DNA from: Sulfurovum sp.
GTDB taxonomy: Bacteria > Campylobacterota > Campylobacteria > Campylobacterales > Sulfurovaceae
Direction: 5' to 3'
Length of the DNA stretch: 64,000 bases
Assembly: GCA_030949725.1 (NCBI GenBank)
Contig: JAUZSE010000006.1
Coordinates: forward strand, 1 to 64,000
The translations under genes were made by a program, and so were the position numbers. Shown here one piece after another: positions 40,365 to 49,726 of the stretch; positions within the stretch are counted from its first letter, which is position 1; every line of letters begins with the position of its first letter. Under the pieces are notes generated by a model. It worked only from the letters and a program-made list of their open reading frames with translations. It did no database searches and was not told the DNA's origin.

Positions 40365-42074
40365 ATGCAAATGTCTGGCGCACAAATGGTATGTGAAGCG
40401 ATTACTGCTGAGGGAGTTACAACCGTATTTGGTTACCCTGGTGGCGCGATCATGCACGTTTATGATGAAGTATACAAACAAAATGGGTTCAAACATATTT
40501 TGAACCGTCACGAACAGGCTTCTGTTCACGCAGCGGATGGATATGCAAGAGCTACGGGTGATGTAGGAGTAGCTATGGTTACTTCTGGTCCTGGGTTTAC
40601 CAATGCAGTCACTGGACTTGCTACAGCATATATGGATTCTATTCCATTGGTTGTGATTTCTGGTCAAGTACCTTCACAGCTTATAGGAACAGATGGTTTC
40701 CAAGAGATAGATGCCGTAGGTATCTCAAGACCTTGTACCAAACATAACTTTTTGGTGCGTTCTTTGGAAGAGTTGCCTCGTGTACTTAAAGAAGCATTTT
40801 ACATTGCACGTTCTGGACGACCAGGACCTGTACTTGTAGATATACCTAAAGATATTACTGTAGACATTGGTGAGTTTGTGTATCCTGATTCTGTAGATAT
40901 CCCAACCTATAAACCGACATATAAAGGCAATAAAAGACAGATAGAAAAAGCTGTTGAAGCTATAAAGAAGGCGAAAAAACCTTTACTTTATCTCGGTGGA
41001 GGTATAGTACTTTCCAATGCTAGTGATTTGGTACGAGCATTGGCTAAAAAAACACAAATACCAGCAGTTGAAACATTGATGGCAAGAGGTGTGTTGGGTG
41101 CGAAGAATCCATTGCTTCTAGGAATGCTTGGTATGCATGGGAATTATTCGTCAAATATGGCAATGTCTGAGACGGATTTGGTCATCTCATTGGGTGCAAG
41201 ATTTGATGATAGAGTCACAGGTAAACTTTCAGAGTTTGCTAAGTATGCAGACATCATTCATGTCGATATAGATGCAGCAAACATTGGGAAACTGGTCGAT
41301 GTAGATTATCCTATCGTTGGAGACATCACTGAAGTGGTTGAAGCGATGCTTCCACAGCTTGATGGTATAGATACGGATAGATTTGAAGCGTGGAGAAATA
41401 TTTTGGCTCGTTATGATGAGCTTCATCCTCAGTCTTATGTGGATTCTGATGAAGTGATCAAGCCACAGTGGGCGATTGAGCGTATCGGTGAACTTATCGG
41501 TGAAGATGCGATTATTACTTCTGATGTGGGGCAACACCAGATGTGGGCAGCACAACACTACCCATTTGACAGACCACGCCAATGGATCAACTCTGGTGGA
41601 CTTGGAACAATGGGCTTTGGTTTTCCTGCAGCTTTAGGTGCGAAGATGGCTTTTCCTGATAAAACGGTGATTAATATCACTGGAGATGGTTCTATCTTGA
41701 TGAACATGCAAGAACTTGTAACCGCAGCAGAGTACAAAATACCCGTCATCAATTTGATTCTCAATAACCATTTTTTAGGAATGGTAAGACAGTGGCAAAC
41801 TTTCTTTTATGAAAAGCGTTATGCAGAGACAGATTTGTCATTCCAACCAAACTGGAAAGCATTGGCTGAAGCTTGTGGTGGTATAGGGTATGATGTCACG
41901 ACTAAAGATGAATTTGACGCAGCGGTGAAAGATGCTATAGCACAAGACAAGGTGTGTTTTATGAATGTTATAGTAAATCGTTTTGAAGATGTACTTCCGA
42001 TGGTTCCATCTGGAGGAGCGCTCTTCAATATGATGTTACCTCAAAAAGTCGAAGAGCCAAAGGAGACAAAGTAA
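40365..42074 (+). CDS. ilvB: Acetolactate synthase, large subunit
   Basis: The start is at ATG 40365, ten bases after GGAG; an in-frame ATG at 40350 overlaps that site. The 569-residue ThDP enzyme has 'VFGYPGGAIM', catalytic Glu in 'LNRHEQASVHAADG', the FAD-region 'PALVETLMARG'-like segment, and the ThDP motif 'GDGSILMNMQELVTAA ... NN'. It condenses two pyruvates, or pyruvate with 2-ketobutyrate, for branched-chain amino acids. The stop overlaps ilvH (TAATGG). Confidence 0.95.
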   Translation: MQMSGAQMVCEAITAEGVTTVFGYPGGAIMHVYDEVYKQNGFKHILNRHEQASVHAADGYARATGDVGVAMVTSGPGFTNAVTGLATAYMDSIPLVVISGQVPSQLIGTDGFQEIDAVGISRPCTKHNFLVRSLEELPRVLKEAFYIARSGRPGPVLVDIPKDITVDIGEFVYPDSVDIPTYKPTYKGNKRQIEKAVEAIKKAKKPLLYLGGGIVLSNASDLVRALAKKTQIPAVETLMARGVLGAKNPLLLGMLGMHGNYSSNMAMSETDLVISLGARFDDRVTGKLSEFAKYADIIHVDIDAANIGKLVDVDYPIVGDITEVVEAMLPQLDGIDTDRFEAWRNILARYDELHPQSYVDSDEVIKPQWAIERIGELIGEDAIITSDVGQHQMWAAQHYPFDRPRQWINSGGLGTMGFGFPAALGAKMAFPDKTVINITGDGSILMNMQELVTAAEYKIPVINLILNNHFLGMVRQWQTFFYEKRYAETDLSFQPNWKALAEACGGIGYDVTTKDEFDAAVKDAIAQDKVCFMNVIVNRFEDVLPMVPSGGALFNMMLPQKVEEPKETK

Positions 42075-42553
42075 TGGAAAGTTCAATGAATACAAGACGA
42101 GTGATTTCTGTTATCGTTCTTAATGAAAGTTCAGTACTTGCACGTATTACAGCACTCTTTGCAGGGCGTGGATACAATATCGAATCTCTAACAGTAGCAC
42201 CAATACCTGAAAGTGATATGTCACATATTACTATCGCTACCAATGGTTCTGCTAGAGTGATGGAACAAATCACCAAACAGTTACATAAGTTGATACCTAT
42301 CTATAAGGTTATCGAACATGAAGAGATGGTTGAAAAAGAGATGGTTTTAATCAAATTCCCAATAGAAGAACATCTTTCAGATATAGGTGCTTTATGTTCG
42401 GCCTATAATGGTGGCATTGTCAATGTTGGCAAAGAGATGATTATTGCTATGGTTGCTGATGAACCTAAGCGTATCAAACACTTTATAGAAGCAGCTGGGC
42501 GTTATAATCCATGTGAGATTGTTCGTGGTGGTGTGGTGGCTATAGAGCGATAA
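42074..42553 (+). CDS. ilvH: Acetolactate synthase, small (regulatory) subunit
   Basis: The 159-residue subunit has an N-terminal ACT domain ('VISVIVLNESSVLARITALF', 'GYNIESLTVAP') and a second half ending 'IVRGGVVAIER'. It binds valine for feedback inhibition and activates IlvB. It is translationally coupled to ilvB. Confidence 0.95.
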   Translation: MESSMNTRRVISVIVLNESSVLARITALFAGRGYNIESLTVAPIPESDMSHITIATNGSARVMEQITKQLHKLIPIYKVIEHEEMVEKEMVLIKFPIEEHLSDIGALCSAYNGGIVNVGKEMIIAMVADEPKRIKHFIEAAGRYNPCEIVRGGVVAIER

Positions 42554-42576
42554 TAAAAAGATATTAAATTGCGTAG

Positions 42577-42600
42577 GGTGTTGGTCTCCATGACAACACC
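42577..42600. repeat. REP-like palindrome, copy 3 (GGTGTTG form)
   Basis: GGTGTTG ... CAACACC with a ten-base loop, preceded by GCGTAG. It lies between ilvH and lpxD. Confidence 0.65.
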
Positions 42601-42617
42601 TTTGATAGGCGTACATT

Positions 42618-42641
42618 GGGTGTTGTGAGGACACAACACCC
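42618..42641. repeat. REP-like palindrome, copy 4
   Basis: GGGTGTTGTG-AGGA-CACAACACCC, a perfect 10-bp stem. It is paired in tandem with copy 3, like a bipartite REP unit. Confidence 0.75.
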
Positions 42642-42656
42642 TATATAAGGATTTAA

Positions 42657-43616
42657 ATGACTTATAAACTCTCCCACATTATAAAAGAACTAAATATAGA
42701 TTTTAATGAAAATGACATCGATATCGATGGTATTCATACATTATCTGAAGCAACATCTACCCAACTCTCTTTTTTTACAGACAGTAAATACGCTTCACAG
42801 TTAAAAGATACAAAAGCCGCCGCAGTACTCATTGATGCAAAACATGCAGACTTGCTTCCCGAGACAACTATCGCACTTATTACAGATGAAGCCTACTTGA
42901 AACTAGCACTTGCCTCTAAGTTTTTTGCACATAAGCTCATTACAAAAGGTGGAGAGCCTACTTTAGGTGAGCATTGTGACATAGATAAACGTGTGCGTTT
43001 TGGTAACAATGTAATATTGGGTGATAACGTTACAGTGATGGCAGGATGTTATTTGGGTGATGATGTTATCGTAGGTTCAGGTACATTACTGCATCCTAAT
43101 GTTACCTTGTATCACTTTACACAGATAGGTGCTGAGTGTATCATTCATAGTGGTACAGTGATTGGTTGTGATGGTTATGGCTTTGCACATACTAAACTGG
43201 GTGAACATATCAAAATTTATCAAAATGGCAATGTAGTGCTAGAAGATAATGTTGAAATAGGTGCTAATTGTACCATAGACAGAGCTGTTTTTGGAACAAC
43301 AACTATACGAAAAGGGTCTAAACTTGACAACCTCATACAAGTAGCACATAATTGTGACTTAGGGGAACATACCCTACTTGCGGCACAAGTAGGGCTTGCT
43401 GGTTCTACAACACTGGGTAGAAATGTGGTGATGGGTGGACAAAGTGCCACAGCAGGACACTTAGAAATCGGTGCTTTTACAACCATAGCAGGTAAAGGTG
43501 GAGTCACTAAGTCACTTGAAGGAGGTAGAACCTATGCAGGTTTTCCTGCGATTGACCATAAATTATGGTTACGTTTACAGGCTAAAATGATGGGATTGGT
43601 AAAACGTAAGAAATAG
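42657..43616 (+). CDS. lpxD: UDP-3-O-acylglucosamine N-acyltransferase
   Basis: The 319-residue protein has an N-terminal uridine-binding domain ('[16 protein letters not shown]'), then a hexapeptide beta-helix with '[11 protein letters not shown]', the catalytic His region '[12 protein letters not shown]', '[17 protein letters not shown]' and the C-terminal helix. It adds the second acyl chain in lipid A synthesis. No other lpx gene adjoins. Confidence 0.95.
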   Translation: MTYKLSHIIKELNIDFNENDIDIDGIHTLSEATSTQLSFFTDSKYASQLKDTKAAAVLIDAKHADLLPETTIALITDEAYLKLALASKFFAHKLITKGGEPTLGEHCDIDKRVRFGNNVILGDNVTVMAGCYLGDDVIVGSGTLLHPNVTLYHFTQIGAECIIHSGTVIGCDGYGFAHTKLGEHIKIYQNGNVVLEDNVEIGANCTIDRAVFGTTTIRKGSKLDNLIQVAHNCDLGEHTLLAAQVGLAGSTTLGRNVVMGGQSATAGHLEIGAFTTIAGKGGVTKSLEGGRTYAGFPAIDHKLWLRLQAKMMGLVKRKK

Positions 43617-43681
43617 TTGAGGTTCCCTTACTTATTTGTGATATAATAATTTTCATACTAACATATACCAAAGGATTATTT

Positions 43682-43912
43682 ATGAACGGAACAGTAACAA
43701 AAGTAGATGAATTGACATTGAGCGGGACAAAAGACGGAAAGATCAGTATAACCACTGTATCTCAACCTTATGGTCCTAAAAGTGAAAGCGTAGCAAGTAT
43801 TGGTATTTCTCTTCAGGCAGGTGCCCAAGAGCCAGATTGGAAAGTACATATTCCTAAAGCTAATATTGATGCGGTGATTGCTGCATTGACAGAAGCAAAA
43901 AAGAGTTTATAA
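43682..43912 (+). CDS. Conserved-looking small protein of unknown function
   Basis: The 76-residue protein is preceded by TATAAT (about 43642) and AAAGGATTATTT before the ATG. The sequence is soluble, with beta-like N-terminal strands ('TVTKVDELTLSGTKDGKISI') and a C-terminal helix (IDAVIAALTEAKKSL). I do not recognise a family. A weak resemblance in layout to PC4-like DNA-binding proteins is not enough to name it. Confidence 0.7.
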   Translation: MNGTVTKVDELTLSGTKDGKISITTVSQPYGPKSESVASIGISLQAGAQEPDWKVHIPKANIDAVIAALTEAKKSL

Positions 43913-43954
43913 ATTTAAAGAAAGAGAAGTATGGAGCTATGTCCTATACTTCTT

Positions 43955-44404
43955 TTACTCATCATGCATCATGACTTTATATCTATCTAATGCTCTTTGC
44001 ATTAAATCTGGATCAGGTATCTTTCTTCCTGCGATATATCCAATGATATTACCCTTATCATCTAACTTAGGCTTAATCCATACGACAACAAGATAGTATT
44101 TACCTTCAGCAGTCATATTTTTAACATGACCTTCCCAGTAGTTACCACCTTTGATTGTTTCCCATAAACCTTTGAAAGTAGCTTTGGGCATGTCTGGATG
44201 TCTATTGAGATTGTGTGGTGAACCGATAAGCTCTTCTTTTGTGTAACCCGATAAGATTCTAAATTTACGGTTTGCATAGGTGATGATACCAGCAGTATCT
44301 GTTTCTGTAATCATGACACCACCATCAAAGGGTACTTCTTCATCTATTGGCACAGGTTTAGTGATTACTTTCCCTGTAAGTATGTTTTTGATTATGTTCC
44401 CCAT
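43955..44404 (-). CDS. Aer-like PAS domain protein
   Basis: The 149-residue protein is one PAS domain: 'DTAGIITYANRKFRILSGYT', 'SPHNLNRHPDMPKATF', 'LWETIKGGNYWEGHVKNM'. This matches the FAD-binding PAS of Aer-type energy-taxis receptors. There is no HAMP or chemoreceptor signalling domain, so it probably works with a separate partner, as CetB with CetA in Campylobacter. It is cytosolic. Confidence 0.85.
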   Translation of the reverse strand: MGNIIKNILTGKVITKPVPIDEEVPFDGGVMITETDTAGIITYANRKFRILSGYTKEELIGSPHNLNRHPDMPKATFKGLWETIKGGNYWEGHVKNMTAEGKYYLVVVWIKPKLDDKGNIIGYIAGRKIPDPDLMQRALDRYKVMMHDE

Positions 44405-44564
44405 CTTTTCTCCATTTATGATTGTAAATTATAAAAATGTATAGTTAGCAATATAGTATCAATCTATCGCTTATATGGACATAATACTTTAGATTATCTA
44501 GGATATTTAACCATATTTTCGACATAGTTTGCTACAATTACAAAATTATGATAAAGGAATTTTT

Positions 44565-47500
44565 TTGTCTATTTCAAAAACTATCAACGCACTTTTAGAA
44601 CAACGTATACTTGTGATAGACGGGGCAACCGGCACGCAGATACAAAATTTGGAAATCCCTGCTGAATCTTGGCTTGATGAAAAGGGTGCAGATCAGGAAG
44701 GGTGTAATGAACTGCTAAACGATACCGCACCTGAACTGATGAGAAAAGTGCATTATGCCTATGCCAAAGCAGGTGCAGACATCATCAAAACCAATACCTT
44801 TGGCACCATGCCATGGGTACTTGATGAATATCAAATGGGTGATCGTTGTTATGAACTCTCCAAAAAAGGTGCGGCACTTGTTAAAAGTGTGTGTGAAGAA
44901 TTTTCTACACCTGAACAACCCCGTTTTGTTTTAGGATCTATAGGACCAGGTACAAAACTCCCTTCTTTGGGACACATTCATTATGATGAAATGTTTGAAG
45001 GCTATAAACTTACAGCCCTAGGACTCATAGATGGTGGATGTGATATCTTTATGCTTGAGACTTGTCAGGATCCTTTGCAGATCAAAGCAGCACTCCATGG
45101 ATGTGAAGCAGCCAATGAAGAAAGGGGTATCAAGCTTCCTATTATGGTATCGGTGACGATTGAACTCTCGGGTTCTATGCTCATAGGTACGGATGCAACG
45201 ACGATTGTGACGATTTTGGAACCATTTGATATTTTGTCTTTAGGGTTTAACTGTGGTACAGGGCCGGATCAAGTCAAAAAACATTTAAAAATACTCTCTG
45301 AACTTTGTGCTATACCTATCTCTGTACATGCCAATGCAGGACTTCCTCAAAACCGTGGTGGGTATACGTATTACCCGATGGGGCCAGATGAATTTACAGC
45401 AAAACAACTAGAATTTACGGCATTTGATGGTGTGAGCTTTTTAGGTGGCTGTTGTGGGACCACACCCCAACACATTTATGCACTGAAGCAAGCAGTAGGA
45501 GTATTAAAACCTAAAAAGCCTACGGGCTCTATAGAACCGTCTATTTCTTCACTTTTTAACACCACAGAGCTCTTTCAAGAGCCTGCACCTTTACTTATAG
45601 GTGAACGTTCTAACTCTACGGGTTCTAAGGCTTTTCGTGAGCTTATCATCGCCTCAGATTATGAAGGTACGATTACTGTAGGGCAAGCACAAGTAAGAGA
45701 TGGCGCACACTGTTTGGATGTGAACGTTGAATTTGCAGGGCGTGATGGTGCGGTAGATATGAAAGCCATTATGGGACTGTATAATCAGAAAATACCTCTG
45801 CCACTTATGCCCGATGCCACACGTGTAAACACTATGGAAGAGGGTTTAAAGTGCATTGGTGGTAAACCTATCATCAACTCTGTAAACCTTGAAGATGGTG
45901 AAGAGAAGTTTCATGCTATTTGTAACTTAGCTAAGAAATATGGTACTGCCTTGGTTTGTCTTACCATTGATGAAGTAGGTATGGCAAAGACTAAAGAAGA
46001 CAAGGTAACACAAGCCGAACGCATGTATGACATGGCGGTAAATGGTCATGACATAGACCCTAGAAACCTTATCTTTGATATGCTGACATTTACTGTCGGT
46101 TCAGGAGACTTGGAGTACCGAGATGCAGCCATTCAGACACTTGAAGCCATACGTGAATTGCATATCCGTCATCCTGAAGTTGGGTCTACACTAGGACTTT
46201 CTAACATTTCTTTTGGGCTAGATATTAATGCAAGACGTTACCTAAACTCTGTGTTTTTACACCATTGTTTAAAAGCAGGGCTTACAACGGTAATTATCAA
46301 TGTGAAGCACATTATACCACTTATGAAAATGAGTGATGAAGACAAAGCCATTTGTGAAGAGTTGCTTTTTGCTCCTGATGAAAATTCACTCTTTACCTTT
46401 ATAGAACATTTTTCAGATGCGGTCATAGATGATGAGGCAAATGATGAAGCCTATGAAGCTATGAGTAGGGAAGAGAAGATAGCCCAACTTCTTCTCGATG
46501 GTGACAAAGAACGTATGATTCCACTAGTAGAAGAAGCTCGTCATGAGATAAATCCAGACACGATAGTCAATGAAATCCTCATAGACGCTATGAAAGTAGT
46601 GGGAGAACTCTTTGGTTCTGGACAAATGCAACTGCCATTTGTACTACAATCAGCAGAGACTATGAAGACCACGGTGGACTACTTAAATCCATTTTTGACC
46701 AAACAAGTCAAAGATACAGATACTACCTTAGTTATCGGTACAGTTCGTGGAGATGTGCATGATGTGGGTAAAAACCTTGTAGACATCATCCTCTCTAATA
46801 ATGGATTTAAAGTAGTCAATGTAGGAATCAAAACAGACTTACAAGAGTACTTAGATGTAGTAGAGAAACAGTCCATTCAAGCTATCGGTATGTCGGGATT
46901 ACTAGTGAAATCAACAGCCGTGATGAAAGATAACTTGGAAGCTATGGCTGAAATGGGTATGGAAATACCTGTACTTTTAGGTGGAGCAGCACTTACCCGT
47001 AGTTTTGTCGATGACTTCTGTCGTCCTATCTATAAAGGTCCTATCTTTTACTGTAGAGATGCCTTTGATGGGGTTATCTCTATGACACGTATAGAAAAGT
47101 ACAATGATGATAATAGCATAGGACTTGACACACGTTTGGCAGGAGATATGGTAGAACGTGTAGAGAAGGTGAAAAAAACAATTATTATCCCTCCTTTTGC
47201 AGAACTAAAGATGCCAGAAGTGCAGCCTGTACCGACACCACCATTTTGGGGTAGACGTGTACTCACCAAAGATGATTTAGACTTAGATATGATTTTTAAC
47301 TGGGTAAACCAACGTACGGTGATTAAATTTCACTGGGGGTATAAGTCAAAAGGTATGACCAAAGAGGAGTATAAAAAACTCTTAGATAAAACAGTCTACC
47401 CTGCCTATGAACGCCTTAAGCGTGAGTTCATAGAAAAAGGTTTGTTTGAACCCACCATTATTTATGGCTATTACCCTTGTAGGTCTGATGATCAAGATTT

Positions 47501-48068
47501 GTATATCTTTGATGAGAGTGAAGGGTGGAATGTAGATGAGAATGCTTCTAGGGTATCGTTTGATGAGGTAAAAGACAAGGCAGTAGGTAAGTTTGATTTC
47601 CCAAGACAAGGACGCAAACCTCACCGAGCATTAAGCGACTTCTTTCACCATGATAGACATGACATCATACCTCTTACTTGTGTAAGTGCAGGGTCTAAGT
47701 TTTCAGCCTATGAAAAAGAGCTTTATGATGCAGGGAAATACCTAGAGTATAATATGGTACACGGCTTCTCTGTAGAACTAGCAGAAGCCCTAGCAGAAGT
47801 AGCCCACAAACAAGTACGCTTAGACCTAAACATAGCAGACAAAGAAGGCTCATCTTTACGTGATGTACGTATGAACCGTTACCAAGGTGCAAGGTATTCG
47901 TTTGGGTATCCTGCCTGTCCAGACTTAGAACAAAGCCAGTTAATTTTTGATTTGCTGAAGCCTGAAGAGTTTGGCATAGAATTATCTGAGACTTTTCAGA
48001 TTCATCCAGAGCAGAGTACTACTGCTTTGGTGGTGCATCATGGGAAGGCTAATTATTATTCTGTTTAG
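44565..48068 (+). CDS. metH: Cobalamin-dependent methionine synthase
   Basis: The best start is TTG 44565, behind AAAGGAATTTTTT; a longer frame from 44529 overlaps the -10 region. Of about 1167 residues: the homocysteine domain with zinc cysteines ('GFNCGTG', 'GGCCGTTPQH'), pterin domain ('LLIGERSNSTGSKAFRELI'), cobalamin cap and binding domain with 'DVHDVGKNLVDIIL' (the axial histidine), and SAM activation domain ('YGYYPCRSD', 'RYSFGYPACPDLEQ'). All four modules are complete. Confidence 0.96.
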   Translation: MSISKTINALLEQRILVIDGATGTQIQNLEIPAESWLDEKGADQEGCNELLNDTAPELMRKVHYAYAKAGADIIKTNTFGTMPWVLDEYQMGDRCYELSKKGAALVKSVCEEFSTPEQPRFVLGSIGPGTKLPSLGHIHYDEMFEGYKLTALGLIDGGCDIFMLETCQDPLQIKAALHGCEAANEERGIKLPIMVSVTIELSGSMLIGTDATTIVTILEPFDILSLGFNCGTGPDQVKKHLKILSELCAIPISVHANAGLPQNRGGYTYYPMGPDEFTAKQLEFTAFDGVSFLGGCCGTTPQHIYALKQAVGVLKPKKPTGSIEPSISSLFNTTELFQEPAPLLIGERSNSTGSKAFRELIIASDYEGTITVGQAQVRDGAHCLDVNVEFAGRDGAVDMKAIMGLYNQKIPLPLMPDATRVNTMEEGLKCIGGKPIINSVNLEDGEEKFHAICNLAKKYGTALVCLTIDEVGMAKTKEDKVTQAERMYDMAVNGHDIDPRNLIFDMLTFTVGSGDLEYRDAAIQTLEAIRELHIRHPEVGSTLGLSNISFGLDINARRYLNSVFLHHCLKAGLTTVIINVKHIIPLMKMSDEDKAICEELLFAPDENSLFTFIEHFSDAVIDDEANDEAYEAMSREEKIAQLLLDGDKERMIPLVEEARHEINPDTIVNEILIDAMKVVGELFGSGQMQLPFVLQSAETMKTTVDYLNPFLTKQVKDTDTTLVIGTVRGDVHDVGKNLVDIILSNNGFKVVNVGIKTDLQEYLDVVEKQSIQAIGMSGLLVKSTAVMKDNLEAMAEMGMEIPVLLGGAALTRSFVDDFCRPIYKGPIFYCRDAFDGVISMTRIEKYNDDNSIGLDTRLAGDMVERVEKVKKTIIIPPFAELKMPEVQPVPTPPFWGRRVLTKDDLDLDMIFNWVNQRTVIKFHWGYKSKGMTKEEYKKLLDKTVYPAYERLKREFIEKGLFEPTIIYGYYPCRSDDQDLYIFDESEGWNVDENASRVSFDEVKDKAVGKFDFPRQGRKPHRALSDFFHHDRHDIIPLTCVSAGSKFSAYEKELYDAGKYLEYNMVHGFSVELAEALAEVAHKQVRLDLNIADKEGSSLRDVRMNRYQGARYSFGYPACPDLEQSQLIFDLLKPEEFGIELSETFQIHPEQSTTALVVHHGKANYYSV

Positions 48069-48099
48069 GGTATAATATTTGAAAATTTAAAGGAATATA

Positions 48100-48354
48100 A
48101 TGAAGAATATATTAAGAGTTAGTTTTATAGCAGTGTTTTTTATTTCATTTAGTTTTGCAACAGTTGATAAGAGTTGTATTGTAAAAGGTAATATTTCATA
48201 TAATGGGAATAAGAAGCTTTATTTTACATCCATACATCTTGATTATCCACATGTGAAAATTAATAAAGCAGGAGAGCGTTGTTTCAAAACTGAAGAAGAA
48301 GCAAAAAGAGCTGGGTGGAAAAAAGCTCCTAAAAGTTCTTATCACAAAAAATAA
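48100..48354 (+). CDS. Small exported 'sunset'-type domain protein
   Basis: The 84-residue protein has a cleavable signal (ISFSFA), then 'CIVKGNISYNGNKKLYF' and 'ERCFKTEEEAKRAGWKKA', the pattern often found at the C-terminus of secreted thermonuclease-like proteins and in stand-alone small proteins. Two cysteines may form a disulfide in the periplasm. The role is unknown. AAAGGAATATA precedes the ATG. Confidence 0.75.
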   Translation: MKNILRVSFIAVFFISFSFATVDKSCIVKGNISYNGNKKLYFTSIHLDYPHVKINKAGERCFKTEEEAKRAGWKKAPKSSYHKK

Positions 48355-48381
48355 ATATCATATATTTGTAGTTATTAATAG

Positions 48382-48408
48382 GTAGGTGCGTTGAAAACAG
48401 CACCCTAC
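48382..48408. repeat. REP-like palindrome, copy 5 (divergent)
   Basis: GTAGG-TGC ... GCA-CCCTAC with a GTTGAAAACA centre, a decayed member of the TAGGGTGCGTTG family. Confidence 0.6.
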
Positions 48409-48448
48409 GGAAGATTTTTATATTTATTATGCTAAAATTATGTTTGAA

Positions 48449-48468
48449 GAGAGGGGTTAAACCCTCTC
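48449..48468 (-). terminator. Terminator of the small hydrophobic peptide transcript
   Basis: GAGAGGG/CCCTCTC, a 7-bp GC-rich stem starting eight bases after the micro-gene stop. On the minus strand it is followed by TTCAAACATAATTTT. Confidence 0.6.
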
Positions 48469-48475
48469 AGAATGT

Positions 48476-48538
48476 TTAATTTTTGTAGTATTGTAAAATT
48501 GCTACAAGAATTGTAAGTATAAGGATAATCTCATCCAT
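48476..48538 (-). CDS. 20-residue hydrophobic peptide, candidate type I toxin (TisB/DinQ-like)
   Basis: ATG 48538 opens a frame encoding MDEIILILTILVAILQYYKN and a stop: one acidic start, a single hydrophobic helix, and a polar/basic end, as in TisB and DinQ. On the minus strand a TATAAT lies at 48641-48636. An approximately 90-nt leader with strong hairpins (48552-48617) is followed by AAAGGG before the ATG, and a terminator follows the stop. The whole transcript would be about 190 nt. The peptide class is inferred from composition and architecture; no antisense RNA could be identified. Confidence 0.5.
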   Translation of the reverse strand: MDEIILILTILVAILQYYKN

Positions 48539-48551
48539 AATGCTCACACCC

Positions 48552-48617
48552 TTTCGCAGTTAAGATTTAACTGACGAAATTCAAACAACAGTTGTCGCTG
48601 TTGTTTCGAAAAACAAC
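48552..48617 (-). promoter_or_regulatory. Structured leader with mutually exclusive hairpins
   Basis: The segment GTTGTTT (48600-48606) can pair with AAACAAC on either side: 48611-48617 (7 bp, UUCG loop) or, as a longer 9-bp stem, 48583-48591. A third stem (48552-48579, CAGTTAA/TTAACTG plus a CGAAA/TTTCG extension) captures the A-rich half of the AAAGGG ribosome site. This layout suits translational control of the 20-residue peptide. Confidence 0.5.
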
Positions 48618-48642
48618 AAGTTAAACTGCATCAAAATTATAT

Positions 48643-49233
48643 CTAAATTCTCTTATTTCCACCATTTACCATAGCAGAAATAATCCCTTCTTCTTTTTGT
48701 ATATCTTCCACAACCACACCCACAATATGCAAAGGTACAAAGACAAGTACACCATAGAAAAATACAAATTCATGTACTTCTTTGATGTCATGTGTAAGGT
48801 CTTTGCTTAGTCCTAAGGTTTCGTAAAAGTGTATGCTAAGACCTGATAGGGTCATAAAAAGTACTAGGGCGTAGATGCCTATGTAGCTAAGGGTGACTAG
48901 CTTTTTGTGTAGGGTTTTACTACTAAAGTTTTGGTAGTTTTGTTTACCACTTTGGGTAAAGAAGAGAGCTATTCTCCATGCGACTAATGCAGCTAACGCA
49001 TAGCCTAAAAGTATATGCCATTCCCACATAGGCGAACGTATAGCTTTGGCTAAAACTTTGGCTTGAGCTTCTGTCACTTCTATGTTGATGTCTGCTAGTT
49101 TTTGGGTGAGTAGTTCGCTGTTGGTTCTCCAGCTTAAAAATGTTTTACGTAAAAATACTGTACCCATAAGACCCAATACTACAAAAGCATGTATCCAGTG
49201 CCATATCCTAAAATCAAATCTCCATTTTTGCAT
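48643..49233 (-). CDS. Cytochrome b561-type membrane cytochrome
   Basis: The 196-residue protein has four transmembrane helices with heme-ligand histidines in 'IWHWIHAFVVLG', 'MWEWHILLGYALAALVAWR', 'GLSIHFYE' and 'FVPLHIVGVVVEDI'. The pattern matches Ni/Fe-hydrogenase b-type/b561 cytochromes that pass electrons between quinones and periplasmic partners. No partner gene adjoins, so its electron donor is unknown. Confidence 0.85.
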   Translation of the reverse strand: MQKWRFDFRIWHWIHAFVVLGLMGTVFLRKTFLSWRTNSELLTQKLADINIEVTEAQAKVLAKAIRSPMWEWHILLGYALAALVAWRIALFFTQSGKQNYQNFSSKTLHKKLVTLSYIGIYALVLFMTLSGLSIHFYETLGLSKDLTHDIKEVHEFVFFYGVLVFVPLHIVGVVVEDIQKEEGIISAMVNGGNKRI

Positions 49234-49291
49234 AACTTACCTTTTTGAAATAATGAATAGTATATTATAGCGTATAAAGAAGGAGATATTT

Positions 49292-49513
49292 ATGGAATTG
49301 AAAAAAGGCTTGTATAGACATTACAAGGGCTATATGTATGAAGTGTTAGATACAGCACGTCATTCTGAGACGGAGGAATGGATGGTGGTGTATAAAACTT
49401 TGTATGGTGATTTTTCTACTTGGGTGAGACCTTATGAAATGTTTAGAGGTAAGGTTGAGGTGGAGGGGGAGATGGTTGATAGATTTACATTTAAATCCCC
49501 TCCATCACCTTAG
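49292..49513 (+). CDS. DUF1653 protein
   Basis: The 73-residue frame contains the DUF1653 pattern 'GLYRHYKGYMYEVLDTARHS', 'EEWMVVYKTLYGD', 'WVRPYEMF'. This is a small soluble domain of unknown function. AAGGAGATATTT before the ATG is a strong ribosome site. Its 3' end overlaps the convergent CPXCG gene by 23 bases. Confidence 0.85.
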   Translation: MELKKGLYRHYKGYMYEVLDTARHSETEEWMVVYKTLYGDFSTWVRPYEMFRGKVEVEGEMVDRFTFKSPPSP

Positions 49514-49673
49514 CATCAAAGCTTACCAAATTATCACCCGAAAACTTAAAAAAGAGTTCTATGGGACGGCAGCAAACTTCGCAATCTTCTATGTAGTCTG
49601 AGACTTCTTCTGTGCTATCAAGTATCATAGAAATGCGTTCCCAGCAGTAGGGGCAGGTGAAAAAGTGTTCCAT
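49491..49673 (-). CDS. CPXCG-type small cysteine-rich protein
   Basis: The 60-residue protein has paired cysteines CPYC (residues 7-10) and CEVC (31-34), giving a four-cysteine zinc-ribbon, followed by an acidic tail. Family members are short conserved bacterial proteins of unknown function. Confidence 0.8.
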   Translation of the reverse strand: MEHFFTCPYCWERISMILDSTEEVSDYIEDCEVCCRPIELFFKFSGDNLVSFDAKVMEGI

Positions 49674-49726
49674 TAGTTATCTTTTTCCAAATTATAGTAC
49701 AATCATATAAAAAACAGGATACCCAC

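Noticed and set aside
44405-44564. Cobalamin riboswitch upstream of metH
   Set aside because: Only about 160 bases are available and no B12-box-like motif is visible; a simple TACAAT promoter suffices.
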